The notes beneath the pieces were generated by a model, which worked only from the letters and a program-made list of their open reading frames with translations, ran no database searches and was not told the origin of the DNA. A stretch of 11,833 nt of DNA from Actinomycetota bacterium (GTDB taxonomy: Bacteria > Cyanobacteriota > Vampirovibrionia > Obscuribacterales > Obscuribacteraceae): positions 1-11,833 of the forward strand of contig CAJCIF010000524.1 of assembly GCA_903970355.1 (NCBI GenBank), in the 5' to 3' direction. This document shows, one piece after another, positions 1 to 6,977 of the stretch; within the stretch, counting starts at the first letter, position 1, and each line of letters begins with the position of its first letter. The position numbers and the translations under genes were made by a program.

Positions 1-1004
1 CTGCTCGAATTGCTGCCGTTGGAGATGTGGTTGTGTCCCGAGACATACGATACGTTTCCGCTGTGTCCAGTAACAGATGTTCCACTGCCGGAATTGGAAC
101 CGTGTCCAGTAACAGATGTTCCGCTGCCGGACGAGCTGCTATTGCGCGATCGCATTCCGGAAACGATCGTATGAAGTGATCGCCCTGAATAGCTTGATCC
201 TTTGAAAGAAACTCCGCCAGAAGAAGGCGAAGATGATGATGAAGATGAAGGCGCATTAGATGAGAACGTAGACCCACTAATTACTTTTCCGGAAACGGAA
301 ATTATGTCGGGCTGCAATCCGGAAGAGGAAGTGGAAGCGGATGAAGATATTGATGAGGAGTTCGTATTCGAATTCGTATTCGTATTTGAATTCGCATTTG
401 AATTAGAGTTGGAATTCGAATTTGAACCAAAGCTATGACGCGGAACCTGCACGCTGTTGACGGTGGTTGAGATTCCCGCGTTGTTGGATTGAGGAGTTGA
501 ACTATTGGAATTTGCCAGGGAACCGCTGCCAGATGTTGGCGAGGTTTTCAGATAGCTCATTAGCACTGAACGTGCAGACATGCCTTGAGCACTAATAACG
601 CTAGAGGAAAGATTGGGCTGACTTACATTCGATGAAGAGGTATTTGGTACGTTGAAAGACGAATTGGTGCCAAAGGAACCGAAGTGCGAAAATCCTTGTG
701 TGTGCAACGCACTCGAATGCGGATAACCACTCCCGGAAACCTGCGGAGTAGAGTTTGCAGAATGGTCACCAAATATTGACTTGAATGGTGTATGGCTAAT
801 AACGAAATTTGCTAAGTGATGCGCCGGACCACTGGCGACCAGGTGATGTCCCAAAAACACAGCAGATCTATGCAGACCAAATGTGGCAGCACGACTGATG
901 ACTGGAGCGGCTAGAACAGCCGGATGACTCTCCGCCTTCTGTTGCGATGACAAGATGATTGGCATTCCCAACACAACATATTTGGGAAAAGATTTCCTCA
1001 GCAT
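1..1004 (-). CDS. Ser/Asn/Gly-rich low-complexity exported protein, 3' end outside window (partial)
   Basis: An open frame runs on the minus strand from an ATG at 1004-1002 to the left edge, giving 334 complete codons with no stop. The start is chosen because GGAGGA (1010-1015) lies 5 nt upstream of it. The N-terminus (MLRKSFPKYVVLGMPIILSS) is basic then hydrophobic, like a short or weak signal peptide. Residues 35-100 are His-rich and moderately hydrophobic. From about residue 100 the protein is dominated by Ser, Asn, Gly and Thr, with an (Asn-Ser/Thr)n tract coded by 361-430, a poly-Ser run coded near 230-250, and two copies of SGSGTSVTGH near the window edge. This composition suits an exposed surface or matrix protein or a flexible linker; no catalytic motif is visible. 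The 234-nt plus-strand frame within it is only its antisense shadow and owes its Glu/Asp richness to reversed Ser codons. Function unknown; a downstream domain may exist beyond the edge. Confidence 0.8.
   Translation of the reverse strand, partial: MLRKSFPKYVVLGMPIILSSQQKAESHPAVLAAPVISRAATFGLHRSAVFLGHHLVASGPAHHLANFVISHTPFKSIFGDHSANSTPQVSGSGYPHSSALHTQGFSHFGSFGTNSSFNVPNTSSSNVSQPNLSSSVISAQGMSARSVLMSYLKTSPTSGSGSLANSNSSTPQSNNAGISTTVNSVQVPRHSFGSNSNSNSNSNANSNTNTNSNTNSSSISSSASTSSSGLQPDIISVSGKVISGSTFSSNAPSSSSSSSPSSGGVSFKGSSYSGRSLHTIVSGMRSRNSSSSGSGTSVTGHGSNSGSGTSVTGHSGNVSYVSGHNHISNGSNSS
63..131 (-). repeat. Two tandem 30-bp repeat copies, 39-bp period
   Basis: A 30-bp sequence at 63-92 recurs at 102-131 with one difference in the part compared (position 84 A versus 123 G). 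The 39-bp period equals 13 codons and encodes SGSGTSVTGH twice on the minus strand. The spacer codes for Gly/Ser/Asn residues, so this is an in-frame protein repeat within the low-complexity gene. More copies may lie beyond the left edge. Confidence 0.85.
361..430 (-). repeat. Low-complexity (Asn-Ser/Thr)n coding tract
   Basis: A degenerate hexanucleotide-like run of AAT/AAC and TCN/ACN codons on the minus strand encodes about 11 alternating Asn-Ser or Asn-Thr pairs, with one Asn-Ala. The repeats use mixed codons, so selection for the dipeptide pattern is as likely as recent slippage. It lies inside the partial exported protein. Confidence 0.8.
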
Positions 1005-1376
1005 TAAGCTCCTCCCACAATGAGCAACATGAGCGCTCAGTAATTCAGGTTTCCAGGGAGTGCAAACGTTATCAAGCTGATGATAAAGCTACAAGTCAGA
1101 CACGCTCAGCATCTTCACTTGACTACATTGCGTTGAGCAAGTCTTGGAGAAGAATTGAAAAATACATATCGGAGACGGATTTGAAAATGTGCCGGCCCCA
1201 TCATCAAAAGTGAGCGCCACAACTAGTTTGCGTCAACCTTTAGGTTTTGTTTCGATTTTGGATCGCATGAAATAAAGAGAACCCTGCAATTACAAATTTC
1301 TCTTTACAAAAGAATTGCCACCCGTCGCAAGATCGTCAACAAGAGTGCGGACGAGCAAATTCAACCAATCGCTGCA
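1005..1376. other. Intergenic stretch without a convincing gene
   Basis: This 372-bp stretch lies between the stop of the GT4-like gene (1377) and the start of the Ser/Asn-rich gene (1004), both on minus. It holds the GGAGGA ribosome binding site of the latter (1010-1015), a perfect 10-bp palindrome TGAGCGCTCA at 1030-1039 just upstream of it, and a weak hairpin at 1273-1306. I see no promoter with good -35/-10 boxes and no RNA gene. Short plus-strand frames here lack ribosome binding sites and protein-like composition. Confidence 0.6.
1273..1306 (-). terminator. Possible weak terminator hairpin after the GT4-like gene
   Basis: TAAAGAGAA (1273-1281) pairs perfectly with TTCTCTTTA (1298-1306) across a 16-nt loop. 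On the minus strand the hairpin lies about 70 nt beyond the GT4-like stop and is followed by TTTCAT. The stem is AT-rich and the T-tract is short, so termination is possible but unproven. Confidence 0.3.
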
Positions 1377-2309
1377 TCACAGAGCATCCCACTGCAATCT
1401 CTCTAACTCGCTCAACTTACTCGATAACGTCGCACTTTTCGTTGCTGCTGCAATCGGTCTCAATGCAGCCAGCGTGAGCTTACTTCTGAATTGCGCAGGC
1501 TTGTTCTTATACATCTGCTGCCAGTGATAGAGCCTGAATCGCCACGAATTTTGATAGAGGTAGTTGTAGAGCATTTGATCGAACGCCTGGAACATCATCA
1601 GCGCGTCCGGGCATAAGCTTTGTATGGGCTTAAGATATGCCAATTTTTTCTTGGCATTCCTTTTTGAAACAACATCCTTATAGTAGTTCGAGAAAAATTC
1701 GGGATCATTGCCGGGATCGACCAATATCTGCGGTGTCAGACGTCCTGTTTCTTCGGCTATCAAAGACTGCAGCTTCGGCTCACTTACAACAACAGCGCTG
1801 CACCAGCCTATCGCCATACGTTCAAACATGGCACAAACTTGTTCGTCGAAGGAAAGACTTTCAAAAATGGATTTGGGCTTTTTGAAAATGGCAGCTGACG
1901 AATCCAGTCTCACGATCACTGGCGCATAATTTGCAAATGCAGTTAGAGCAAGAGTACCGCAGCAAGACTCACCTTCAATCAAGTCGAAAGGTTCTCGGTT
2001 GTGCAGCTCTAACACCTCTTTCCAGATAGCCACTCCCAGAGCAGTTGTCCTTTTCGTTTCAGGTGAAGCTGCTTCGAAACGAGACAGGGAGGCGACATCA
2101 TTGTCCGCCGCCACAATAAGAACCGAATAAGGCAGAACACTTTCCTTATGCTCTACCGATTGCGCTTCGCATTTGTTCTTTTGTTCGTCTGTTACCGCTA
2201 GCAATAACGTCACATCGTGGCCGTGATTAGCAAGCATTTGAGCACGCGTTTTGATGCCTTCAATTTCGCAATTGGCAGTTTGGTCGGCAGATATCAGGCA
2301 AATTCTCAA
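1377..2309 (-). CDS. GT4-like protein containing only the N-terminal half of the GT-B fold
   Basis: 310 residues. The N-terminus MRICLIS, then GIKTRAQMLANHGHDVTLL (residues 18-36), FDLIEGESCCG (108-118), APVIVRLDSS (129-138) and CSAVVVSEPKLQSLI (170-184), follow the usual pattern of the N-terminal Rossmann half of GT4 glycosyltransferases. The family's C-terminal nucleotide-sugar half (a further 150-200 residues with the E-x7-E region) is missing. After NDPEFFSNYY (201-210) the rest is a basic, aromatic-rich helical tail containing NSWRFRLYHW, with no glycosyltransferase motif. The start is TTG at 2309-2307: AGAGG (2318-2322) lies 8 nt upstream, overlapping the previous stop, and the MRICLIS start matches the family. 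Only 5 bp separate it from the upstream GtrII-like gene, so the two are probably cotranscribed and translationally coupled. It could be a non-catalytic partner, a divergent enzyme or a degraded gene. The family call is firm for the N-terminal half; activity is doubtful. Confidence 0.75.
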   Translation of the reverse strand: MRICLISADQTANCEIEGIKTRAQMLANHGHDVTLLLAVTDEQKNKCEAQSVEHKESVLPYSVLIVAADNDVASLSRFEAASPETKRTTALGVAIWKEVLELHNREPFDLIEGESCCGTLALTAFANYAPVIVRLDSSAAIFKKPKSIFESLSFDEQVCAMFERMAIGWCSAVVVSEPKLQSLIAEETGRLTPQILVDPGNDPEFFSNYYKDVVSKRNAKKKLAYLKPIQSLCPDALMMFQAFDQMLYNYLYQNSWRFRLYHWQQMYKNKPAQFRSKLTLAALRPIAAATKSATLSSKLSELERLQWDAL

Positions 2310-2314
2310 AACGG

Positions 2315-3760
2315 CTACCTCTGCGACGCGGCTTTGGACGAAACCAGGGTTTTGTCCTTCGGTCTTTCTTTCAACAATAAAAATGTAACCGGCTCTGGCA
2401 CCCAGGATTGAGCCAGGGAGGGCAGCCCAAATTCATCATAACGAACGAATGGAGCAAGCGTTTCCTCACGTTTCAAAATGAGTGGGTGCTTCTCCATGGC
2501 AGGTCCAAATTCTCCATATACTTGCTGCTTCATTAGACCAAGTTCGAGAGTTTGAGGAATGACAAAAAAATTGAGCACGTGAACATGCGCCACCATAATG
2601 CTGAGTGCCGCAAGCCCAGACAGCCCTGCACTATATATAATACCATCACTTTTGCCGCTCAACGTTCTGAGGACACCCTTTGCGGCAAGAGCAAAATAGA
2701 AGAGAATAAGCACTTCCAAACCAGCTTGGGTGCGATATGTTCCAAAATTTTCTGCGATTGCAAGATTGGGAAGATAGCTAAGCACAATGAGAGAAACAGC
2801 AAGGAGCAATTGCGCAGCGCGCATAAGGATGCTTCCTCTAAAAAATAGCGTTAGCCCACCAGCAAGGAATAAAGCCAGTGTGGCAGCCATTTTTGGGCTT
2901 GCCTGCAACCGATTCAAATTAAGAGCTTCCTTTAGAGGCTCTGATACAAACCAATGCACCTTGTTACCAATATCAGTAACGAGATGACTCCGTTGCGGAA
3001 GCAAACTGGCAGTTCCTATAACCGCCTTTGCACCTTCGAAATAGGCCAGATTCAACGCTGCTGCAAGCCCGAAGATAACCAACATAAGAATGGCTCTCTT
3101 ACCAGTTTCGCGTGTAAATGCCGAATCATTGAAAAGTGTAATAGCAACAAACAACCAGTAAAACATCGATGTTGGCTGATACAAAGACAACGCTAAAAAT
3201 AGAGAGATGACCGCAGCACCAACATAGGCAACTTTAACTGGGCGTTTTAGATCTTCATCCAAACCTTTCAATCCAAACCAAACAGCAAAGTAGGCTCCGA
3301 TCGCAGGGAAAATATAGAGCGATGCGATCGACCAGGAGACAAGCACCTGAAACGCAGGAATTGACGTAAATATCACAGAGAGAAAGGCAGCATGTGCTCT
3401 CCGCCAGCCAAAGCGAACAAGCAGAAAATACGAACACAACGCCACACCGGCCACACCCAGCAATGAAATAAAACGAAGGTAGGCAAAATCGCTCACCGTT
3501 TTCATCAAAGGCAAAACAAATCCCAAAAGCAAACCATCAAGAGGACGCCCTTGTAAATTTGTTGTGGCAAGCAAGGTTGAATACCAATCGCTTGCTCTCA
3601 TGGTACGAGCAAGGTGATAAAAATCATCAGAAACCGCGTAACCGGGGCTCAACACCGGTGCGTAACAGGCAAACGCCGCTACCAGGAAAAACAGGATTGC
3701 AAAAAGCAAACTGAATCCTGAATTTTGGTTTGAGATGGGTTGTGTCGGCGGGGCTGACAT
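2315..3760 (-). CDS. Multi-pass membrane glycosyltransferase, GtrII-like (GT-C type)
   Basis: 481 residues with roughly ten hydrophobic membrane segments. After the first segment (about 17-36) comes an external loop with SDDFYHLAR (44-52), a W at 59 and QGRPL (70-74). An acidic DD pair in the first loop followed by a GR motif is typical of GtrII-type glucosyltransferases and other GT-C enzymes that use a polyprenyl-phosphate sugar. The C-terminal 80 residues are soluble. By family analogy it would add a sugar to a cell-surface glycan on the outer face of the inner membrane; donor and acceptor cannot be read from sequence. The start is ATG at 3760-3758, but no strong ribosome binding site precedes it. 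It heads an operon with the GT4-like gene and diverges from the class V aminotransferase gene. Other GT-C or O-antigen-polymerase-like functions are alternatives. Confidence 0.7.
   Translation of the reverse strand: MSAPPTQPISNQNSGFSLLFAILFFLVAAFACYAPVLSPGYAVSDDFYHLARTMRASDWYSTLLATTNLQGRPLDGLLLGFVLPLMKTVSDFAYLRFISLLGVAGVALCSYFLLVRFGWRRAHAAFLSVIFTSIPAFQVLVSWSIASLYIFPAIGAYFAVWFGLKGLDEDLKRPVKVAYVGAAVISLFLALSLYQPTSMFYWLFVAITLFNDSAFTRETGKRAILMLVIFGLAAALNLAYFEGAKAVIGTASLLPQRSHLVTDIGNKVHWFVSEPLKEALNLNRLQASPKMAATLALFLAGGLTLFFRGSILMRAAQLLLAVSLIVLSYLPNLAIAENFGTYRTQAGLEVLILFYFALAAKGVLRTLSGKSDGIIYSAGLSGLAALSIMVAHVHVLNFFVIPQTLELGLMKQQVYGEFGPAMEKHPLILKREETLAPFVRYDEFGLPSLAQSWVPEPVTFLLLKERPKDKTLVSSKAASQR
2318..2322 (-). 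promoter_or_regulatory. Ribosome binding site supporting a TTG start
   Basis: AGAGG on the minus strand lies 8 nt before the TTG at 2309, overlapping the last codons of the GtrII-like gene (stop TAG at 2317-2315). It supports the non-ATG start and implies translational coupling. Confidence 0.55.
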
Positions 3761-3802
3761 TACAATACAAGACCACGAAGCAATCGACTTATCAAGAGCA
3801 TT

Positions 3803-4999
3803 TTGCTAAGCCAACAAGTAAACCACATTCCTATAGATGTCGCACGCGCCCGTAAAGACACGCCTGGCGTGAAATCTGTACTGCACTTTAATAATGCAGG
3901 CGCTGCCCTCATGCCACAGCCTGTGCTCGATGCAATTGTTCAGCACCTGCAACTCGAAGCCGAAATAGGCGGCTACGAGGCTGCTGACGCGCAAAGAGAG
4001 AGAATAAATAAAGTCTATCAATCACTCGGCAGGCTTCTAAACTGCCCGGAAGACTGCCTGGCAATTGTCGAAAATGCGACTCGTGCTTGGGATATGGCTT
4101 TTTACAGTTTGAAATTTGAACCAGGAGATCGAATTCTCACTGGCATGTCCGAATACAGCAGCAATTACATCGCCTTTTTGCAAACGCAAAAACGATCTGG
4201 TGTTGAGATAGAAGTTATTCCTAATGATGATTTCGGTCAAATCTCGTTGAAACATCTCGAAAATGCAATTGATAAACGAGTCAAACTGATAGCGCTTACA
4301 CATGTACCAACAAATGGTGGGTTGGTTAACCCAGCAAAGGAAGTGGGGAAATTAGCCAAACAATCTGGTGTTACTTTTTTGCTGGATGCATGCCAATCTG
4401 TTGGACAAATGCCGATTGATGTAACAGAGATTGGCTGCGATATTTTGTCCGGTACAGGCAGGAAATTTTTAAGAGGACCACGGGGAACAGGTTTTCTGTT
4501 CGTCACTAAAAATATGTTGGCAAGACTCGAGCCGCCCTTCTTAGATTTGCATGCAGTGAAGTGCTTTGCAAGAGACGGATACGAAGTTCATGTAGACGGG
4601 CGGCGATTTGAAAATTGGGAAACCAACTATTCAACTAAAATTGGTTTAGGCAAAGCAGTAGATTATGCACTCGCCTGGGGCCTTGAAAATATTGAGAATA
4701 GGGTTTCTTTATTAGCAAACCTTTTGCGTGAAAAGTTATCGAATATTCCTGGCATTTCTCTTCAAGATGAAGGAGAAAAGAAATGTGGAATCGTGACATT
4801 CAACACTAAGAAACGCAGCGCCGAAGAAATCGTGCAGAGGCTAAACAAGAAACGAATAAATGTTTCTGTCTCCCGCGTCGGTTACAGCATCGATATGCAC
4901 GAACGGAATCTGGCCGATCTAGTACGCGCTTCCATACATTACTACAACGACGAAAATGAAATAGACACTTTCTGCACAGCAATCGAAAGCATTTGCTGA
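3803..4999 (+). CDS. PLP-dependent class V aminotransferase-fold enzyme (EgtE/isopenicillin N epimerase-like)
   Basis: 398 residues, a normal length for the family. Visible motifs are HFNNAGAALMPQPVLDAI (28-45), EIGGYEAADA (54-63), the NATRAWDMAF region (91-100), the PLP-contacting aspartate in LLDACQSVGQ (D195, Q198), and the Schiff-base lysine K221 in SGTGRKFLRGPRGTGFLF. This lysine context and the early EIGGYEAAD segment resemble the subgroup with the ergothioneine C-S lyase EgtE and isopenicillin N epimerase-like proteins more than classical NifS/IscS. The expected chemistry is PLP-dependent lysis or transformation of an amino acid, possibly sulfur-containing, in the cytoplasm. The start given is TTG at 3803, with AAGAG about 5 nt upstream; family similarity begins near residue 11, so the exact start is uncertain. 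It stands alone between a divergent glycosyltransferase operon and the candidate selenoprotein pair. A link to selenium or sulfur metabolism is only suggestive. Confidence 0.8.
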   Translation: MLSQQVNHIPIDVARARKDTPGVKSVLHFNNAGAALMPQPVLDAIVQHLQLEAEIGGYEAADAQRERINKVYQSLGRLLNCPEDCLAIVENATRAWDMAFYSLKFEPGDRILTGMSEYSSNYIAFLQTQKRSGVEIEVIPNDDFGQISLKHLENAIDKRVKLIALTHVPTNGGLVNPAKEVGKLAKQSGVTFLLDACQSVGQMPIDVTEIGCDILSGTGRKFLRGPRGTGFLFVTKNMLARLEPPFLDLHAVKCFARDGYEVHVDGRRFENWETNYSTKIGLGKAVDYALAWGLENIENRVSLLANLLREKLSNIPGISLQDEGEKKCGIVTFNTKKRSAEEIVQRLNKKRINVSVSRVGYSIDMHERNLADLVRASIHYYNDENEIDTFCTAIESIC

Positions 5000-5027
5000 A
5001 TCTATCCGTCAAATACCAAACAAATAA

Positions 5028-5043
5028 ATAGGGTAACCCCTAT
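5028..5043 (+). other. Small perfect hairpin in the spacer after the aminotransferase gene
   Basis: ATAGGG (5028-5033) and CCCTAT (5038-5043) form a perfect 6-bp stem with a TAAC loop, 29 nt after the aminotransferase stop. No T-tract follows, so it is not a standard terminator. It could be an operator or a chance palindrome. Confidence 0.25.
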
Positions 5044-5108
5044 GGATCAGCCTCCTGGTTTGGACTACGCTGACTCCAGTTAGTTACATACACATGTGAG
5101 GTGGTCGC

Positions 5109-5363
5109 ATGGAGAAATGGATATTCGTTTATGTTTTAGTAATTGCTTTCATGGCAGCAACTTCCTTTCGGCAAAGTTCAGCAGAACCATCAAAAGTGAC
5201 GGTTCGCCATGACGATGCTAAACCAGTTGAACCAACAACCAAGCCGGCATACGATCCATCGGTTGCAATCAGTAAAGGTGGTTATCTCGGAGAAAATAAA
5301 TCCGAGCGAACGATACGCACTTTATTCGGACCAGGTCCTTCGCCGTCGGAGACTGTGAAGTGA
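5109..5363 (+). CDS. Small exported protein of unknown function, coupled to the candidate selenoprotein
   Basis: 84 residues. The N-terminus MEKWIFVYVLVIAFMAATSF is a clear signal peptide with likely cleavage after SSA (residue 25), leaving a mature peptide of about 59 residues. The mature part is Pro/Lys/Ser/Thr-rich, with no Cys and no recognised domain; it ends FGPGPSPSETVK. The start is ATG with GAGGT 6 nt upstream. The stop TGA (5361-5363) overlaps the GTG start of the next gene (5360-5362), which suggests translational coupling and joint function in the envelope. Signal peptide and coupling are read directly; function is unknown. Confidence 0.75.
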   Translation: MEKWIFVYVLVIAFMAATSFRQSSAEPSKVTVRHDDAKPVEPTTKPAYDPSVAISKGGYLGENKSERTIRTLFGPGPSPSETVK

Positions 5364-6193
5364 AATTGTTTGTTCGACTCTTATTCTTATTCGCATTCAG
5401 TTTCACTGTTATTAGCACCCCGCCAACTTCCGCCCAGGCAGAATCTGTTTGCTCATTTAAAAACCGTACGGTCAAACCAGGTTTAGTTCATTGGCATAAA
5501 AACTTTGATGATGCTTGTGCGGCCAGCAAAAGCTCTGGCAAACCGGTCATTTTGTTTCAGATGCTCGGACATCTAGATCAAGAGTTCTGTTGAGCAAACG
5601 CACGCCTGGCGAGAACCGTGTTGTTCTCGGATAAAAAGCTTGCAAAATATATCAATGCTAACTTCGAACCTTGCTGGGAACCTCTGCGCCCCGTGCCCAT
5701 ACTTACCGTAGATTTCGGTGATGGTCGCGTACTTAAACGCACATTGCACGGCAATATTGCATCGTACATTTGCGAAGCAAATGGCCAGGTAATTGATATT
5801 CTTCCTGGAATTTACGGCCCACGTTCCTATGAAAAATGTTTGCAAGGGCTATTATCGGTGGCATCATTCGTTCACACTGCCAAAGACCGCGATGCTGCGC
5901 TTCGGGCTTATCACATGGGGAAAACGCCTTTCCCTGGTTACGGAAGTACAACGATAGCTGAACCCGAAATTGTTGCTCTTGGTGGCAGCAAGTTCTTGAA
6001 TGATATAAGAGCCGACGTCATTAACAATGAAACTATCAAGCGTCCTGTGATTCACAACATGCTTGCACAGCGGCACAGCACAATTCCAGCCGACATTACT
6101 AATGAAGTCTACAAGCGCACTCTCGGTCTAGACCTTACCGATCCATACCTTGGACTCGGTGACGCATTGAGCTGCACTTTTCCAGGCGAGTAG
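5360..6193 (+). CDS. Candidate exported selenoprotein: thioredoxin-like, in-frame TGA read as Sec78
   Basis: I annotate one frame of 277 residues, from GTG at 5360 to TAG at 6191-6193, with an in-frame TGA at 5591-5593 (codon 78). Residues 1-27 are a signal peptide (cleavage after AQA). WHKNFDDACAASKSSGKPVILFQ (45-67) resembles the first strand-helix-strand of thioredoxin-like proteins (W..aw..A..skKPvll). Next come LDQEFC (72-77), the TGA, then ANARLARTVLFSD (79-91), LAKYINANFEPCW (94-106) and VPILTVDFGDGR (112-123). The part after the TGA continues the same fold (..fsdkklakyin.nF..), so the two sides belong together. The putative Sec follows Cys77 directly, giving a C-U redox pair. A 7-bp hairpin with SECIS-like geometry lies 23 nt downstream. 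The GTG at 5618 has no plausible ribosome binding site, so a separate second gene is unlikely. Several TGA codons elsewhere here are real stops, so there is no general code change. Expected role: thiol/selenol redox chemistry outside the cytoplasm. The alternative is a nonsense-mutated pseudogene. No sel genes are in the window. Confidence 0.75.
5610..5629 (+). promoter_or_regulatory. Putative bacterial SECIS element
   Basis: CGAGAAC (5610-5616) pairs perfectly with GTTCTCG (5623-5629) around the loop CGTGTT (5617-5622). The loop begins 24 nt after the TGA (23 nt intervene). Its second base is G, and it contains GU steps. Published bacterial SECIS models ask for a stem-loop just downstream of UGA, an apical loop about 16-37 nt away and a G within the first two loop bases; this hairpin meets all three. 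GCAA (5594-5597) and TTGC (5640-5643) could add a short lower stem. It sits inside the coding sequence, as in E. coli fdhF. I see no bulged U in the stem equivalent to the E. coli one. Confidence 0.65.
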
Positions 6194-6240
6194 ATAGTTG
6201 TTCACCATCTCTTAAGCGTTTGGACAAGGCATTACTGCTA

Positions 6241-6762
6241 TTAGATCTTCACTTGCGATGGAATAACGACTTTCGGAACTACATATGTATAAGGAATATT
6301 GTGGCAGGCGGCAAGAGTAATTTTGTGCCCTTCTAAGATGCCGCCTATAAGAAATGGTGGGTAGATGTCTACCGTTGTCTCGACCGCAATCGTTCCATCC
6401 ACAGCACCACCGTCGGTGTTGGGTGGAACATCCACAAGACTCTCTGTCACGGCTAAAGTATCTCGAATCTTGGCAGGAACATTCGTACAGTAAAAGTTTT
6501 CGACGACATTTTCTGCTCGTTGATAAGGTTGATCCGAAGCTTTTAAAGCTTTATTTGTTTCACCGTTTACACCGGCAGGAGGTCCTTCGGCAGCTGCTCT
6601 AGCTGCGTCTCTTGCAACAGTATCATTCAATTGCGCGCCAAGTGCGATGTAACCAAGATCTATAACGGAAAGAACAACAGGTACCGTTACTATCAGTACC
6701 ACTGAAAATTCTACGAGCGAAGTTCCAAGTCCTTTTCGATTCTTAGAACGCTTCTTTTGCAT
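6241..6762 (-). CDS. TadE-like pseudopilin/pilus assembly protein
   Basis: 173 residues. A very basic N-terminus (MQKKRSKNRK) is followed by GLGTSLVEFSVVLIVTVPVVLSVIDLGYIALG (11-42). The hydrophobic helix with VEF and a terminal IDLG is the hallmark of TadE-like proteins of tight-adherence (Flp pilus) systems. G13 followed by E18 places Glu at +5, as needed for prepilin peptidase processing. The remainder includes NDTVARDAARAAAEG (46-60), the usual amphipathic stretch after the TM helix, and a C-terminal beta-rich part with two Cys (near 90 and 153), possibly disulfide-bonded. ATG start at 6762 with AAGGA about 8 nt upstream. It is convergent with the candidate selenoprotein (47 bp between stops) and divergent from the S8 protease gene. 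TadE-like assignment is strong; its place in a working pilus is inferred. Confidence 0.8.
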   Translation of the reverse strand: MQKKRSKNRKGLGTSLVEFSVVLIVTVPVVLSVIDLGYIALGAQLNDTVARDAARAAAEGPPAGVNGETNKALKASDQPYQRAENVVENFYCTNVPAKIRDTLAVTESLVDVPPNTDGGAVDGTIAVETTVDIYPPFLIGGILEGHKITLAACHNIPYTYVVPKVVIPSQVKI

Positions 6763-6977
6763 TTGCCTATTCCTTCTATAAATTGAATTTGGGGGGATAA
6801 GAGCCCTACCCCTTACCTATAAATATTAGGGGGGAGCGCCTGAACCTTAGCAATTTTTCAAAATGGCATTTTCCGCCTAATTTTTCTCAGACCGGTGTTG
6901 AGCCCACATGCAACCAAAGATTGGTTTGCCGAAACCCGCCTTAAAAAACGCAGTTCTCATCACCCGAGGAAAAGAAA
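6763..6977. promoter_or_regulatory. Divergent intergenic region with G6 tracts and a small palindrome
   Basis: This 215-bp spacer must drive both the minus-strand TadE-like gene and the plus-strand protease gene. It holds two G6 runs (6791-6796 and 6829-6834), CCCC at 6809-6812 that can pair with either, an AT-rich TATAAATATT stretch at 6819-6828, and AACCAA-AGA-TTGGTT at 6912-6926, an operator-like inverted repeat. The protease ribosome binding site GAGGA lies at about 6966-6970. No promoter with good spacing stands out, so specific boxes are not called. Confidence 0.4.

Noticed and set aside
202..438. Plus-strand ORF coding for an acidic Glu/Asp/Phe-rich 78-residue protein
   Set aside because: It is the antisense of the Ser/Asn-rich minus-strand gene; its composition follows from reversed TCN, TCA and AAT codons, and it has no ribosome binding site.
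959..1213. Plus-strand 84-residue ORF from a TTG start
   Set aside because: It overlaps the start of the minus-strand gene, has no ribosome binding site and no recognisable protein features.
5360..5593. A complete 77-residue secreted protein ending at the TGA
   Set aside because: It would end in the middle of the thioredoxin-like fold directly after a Cys, while the following codons continue the same protein in frame.
5618..6193. The 191-residue ORF as a separate gene starting at GTG 5618
   Set aside because: The GTG lies in the loop of a stable hairpin, lacks a ribosome binding site and starts in the middle of a thioredoxin-like fold that continues in frame from upstream.
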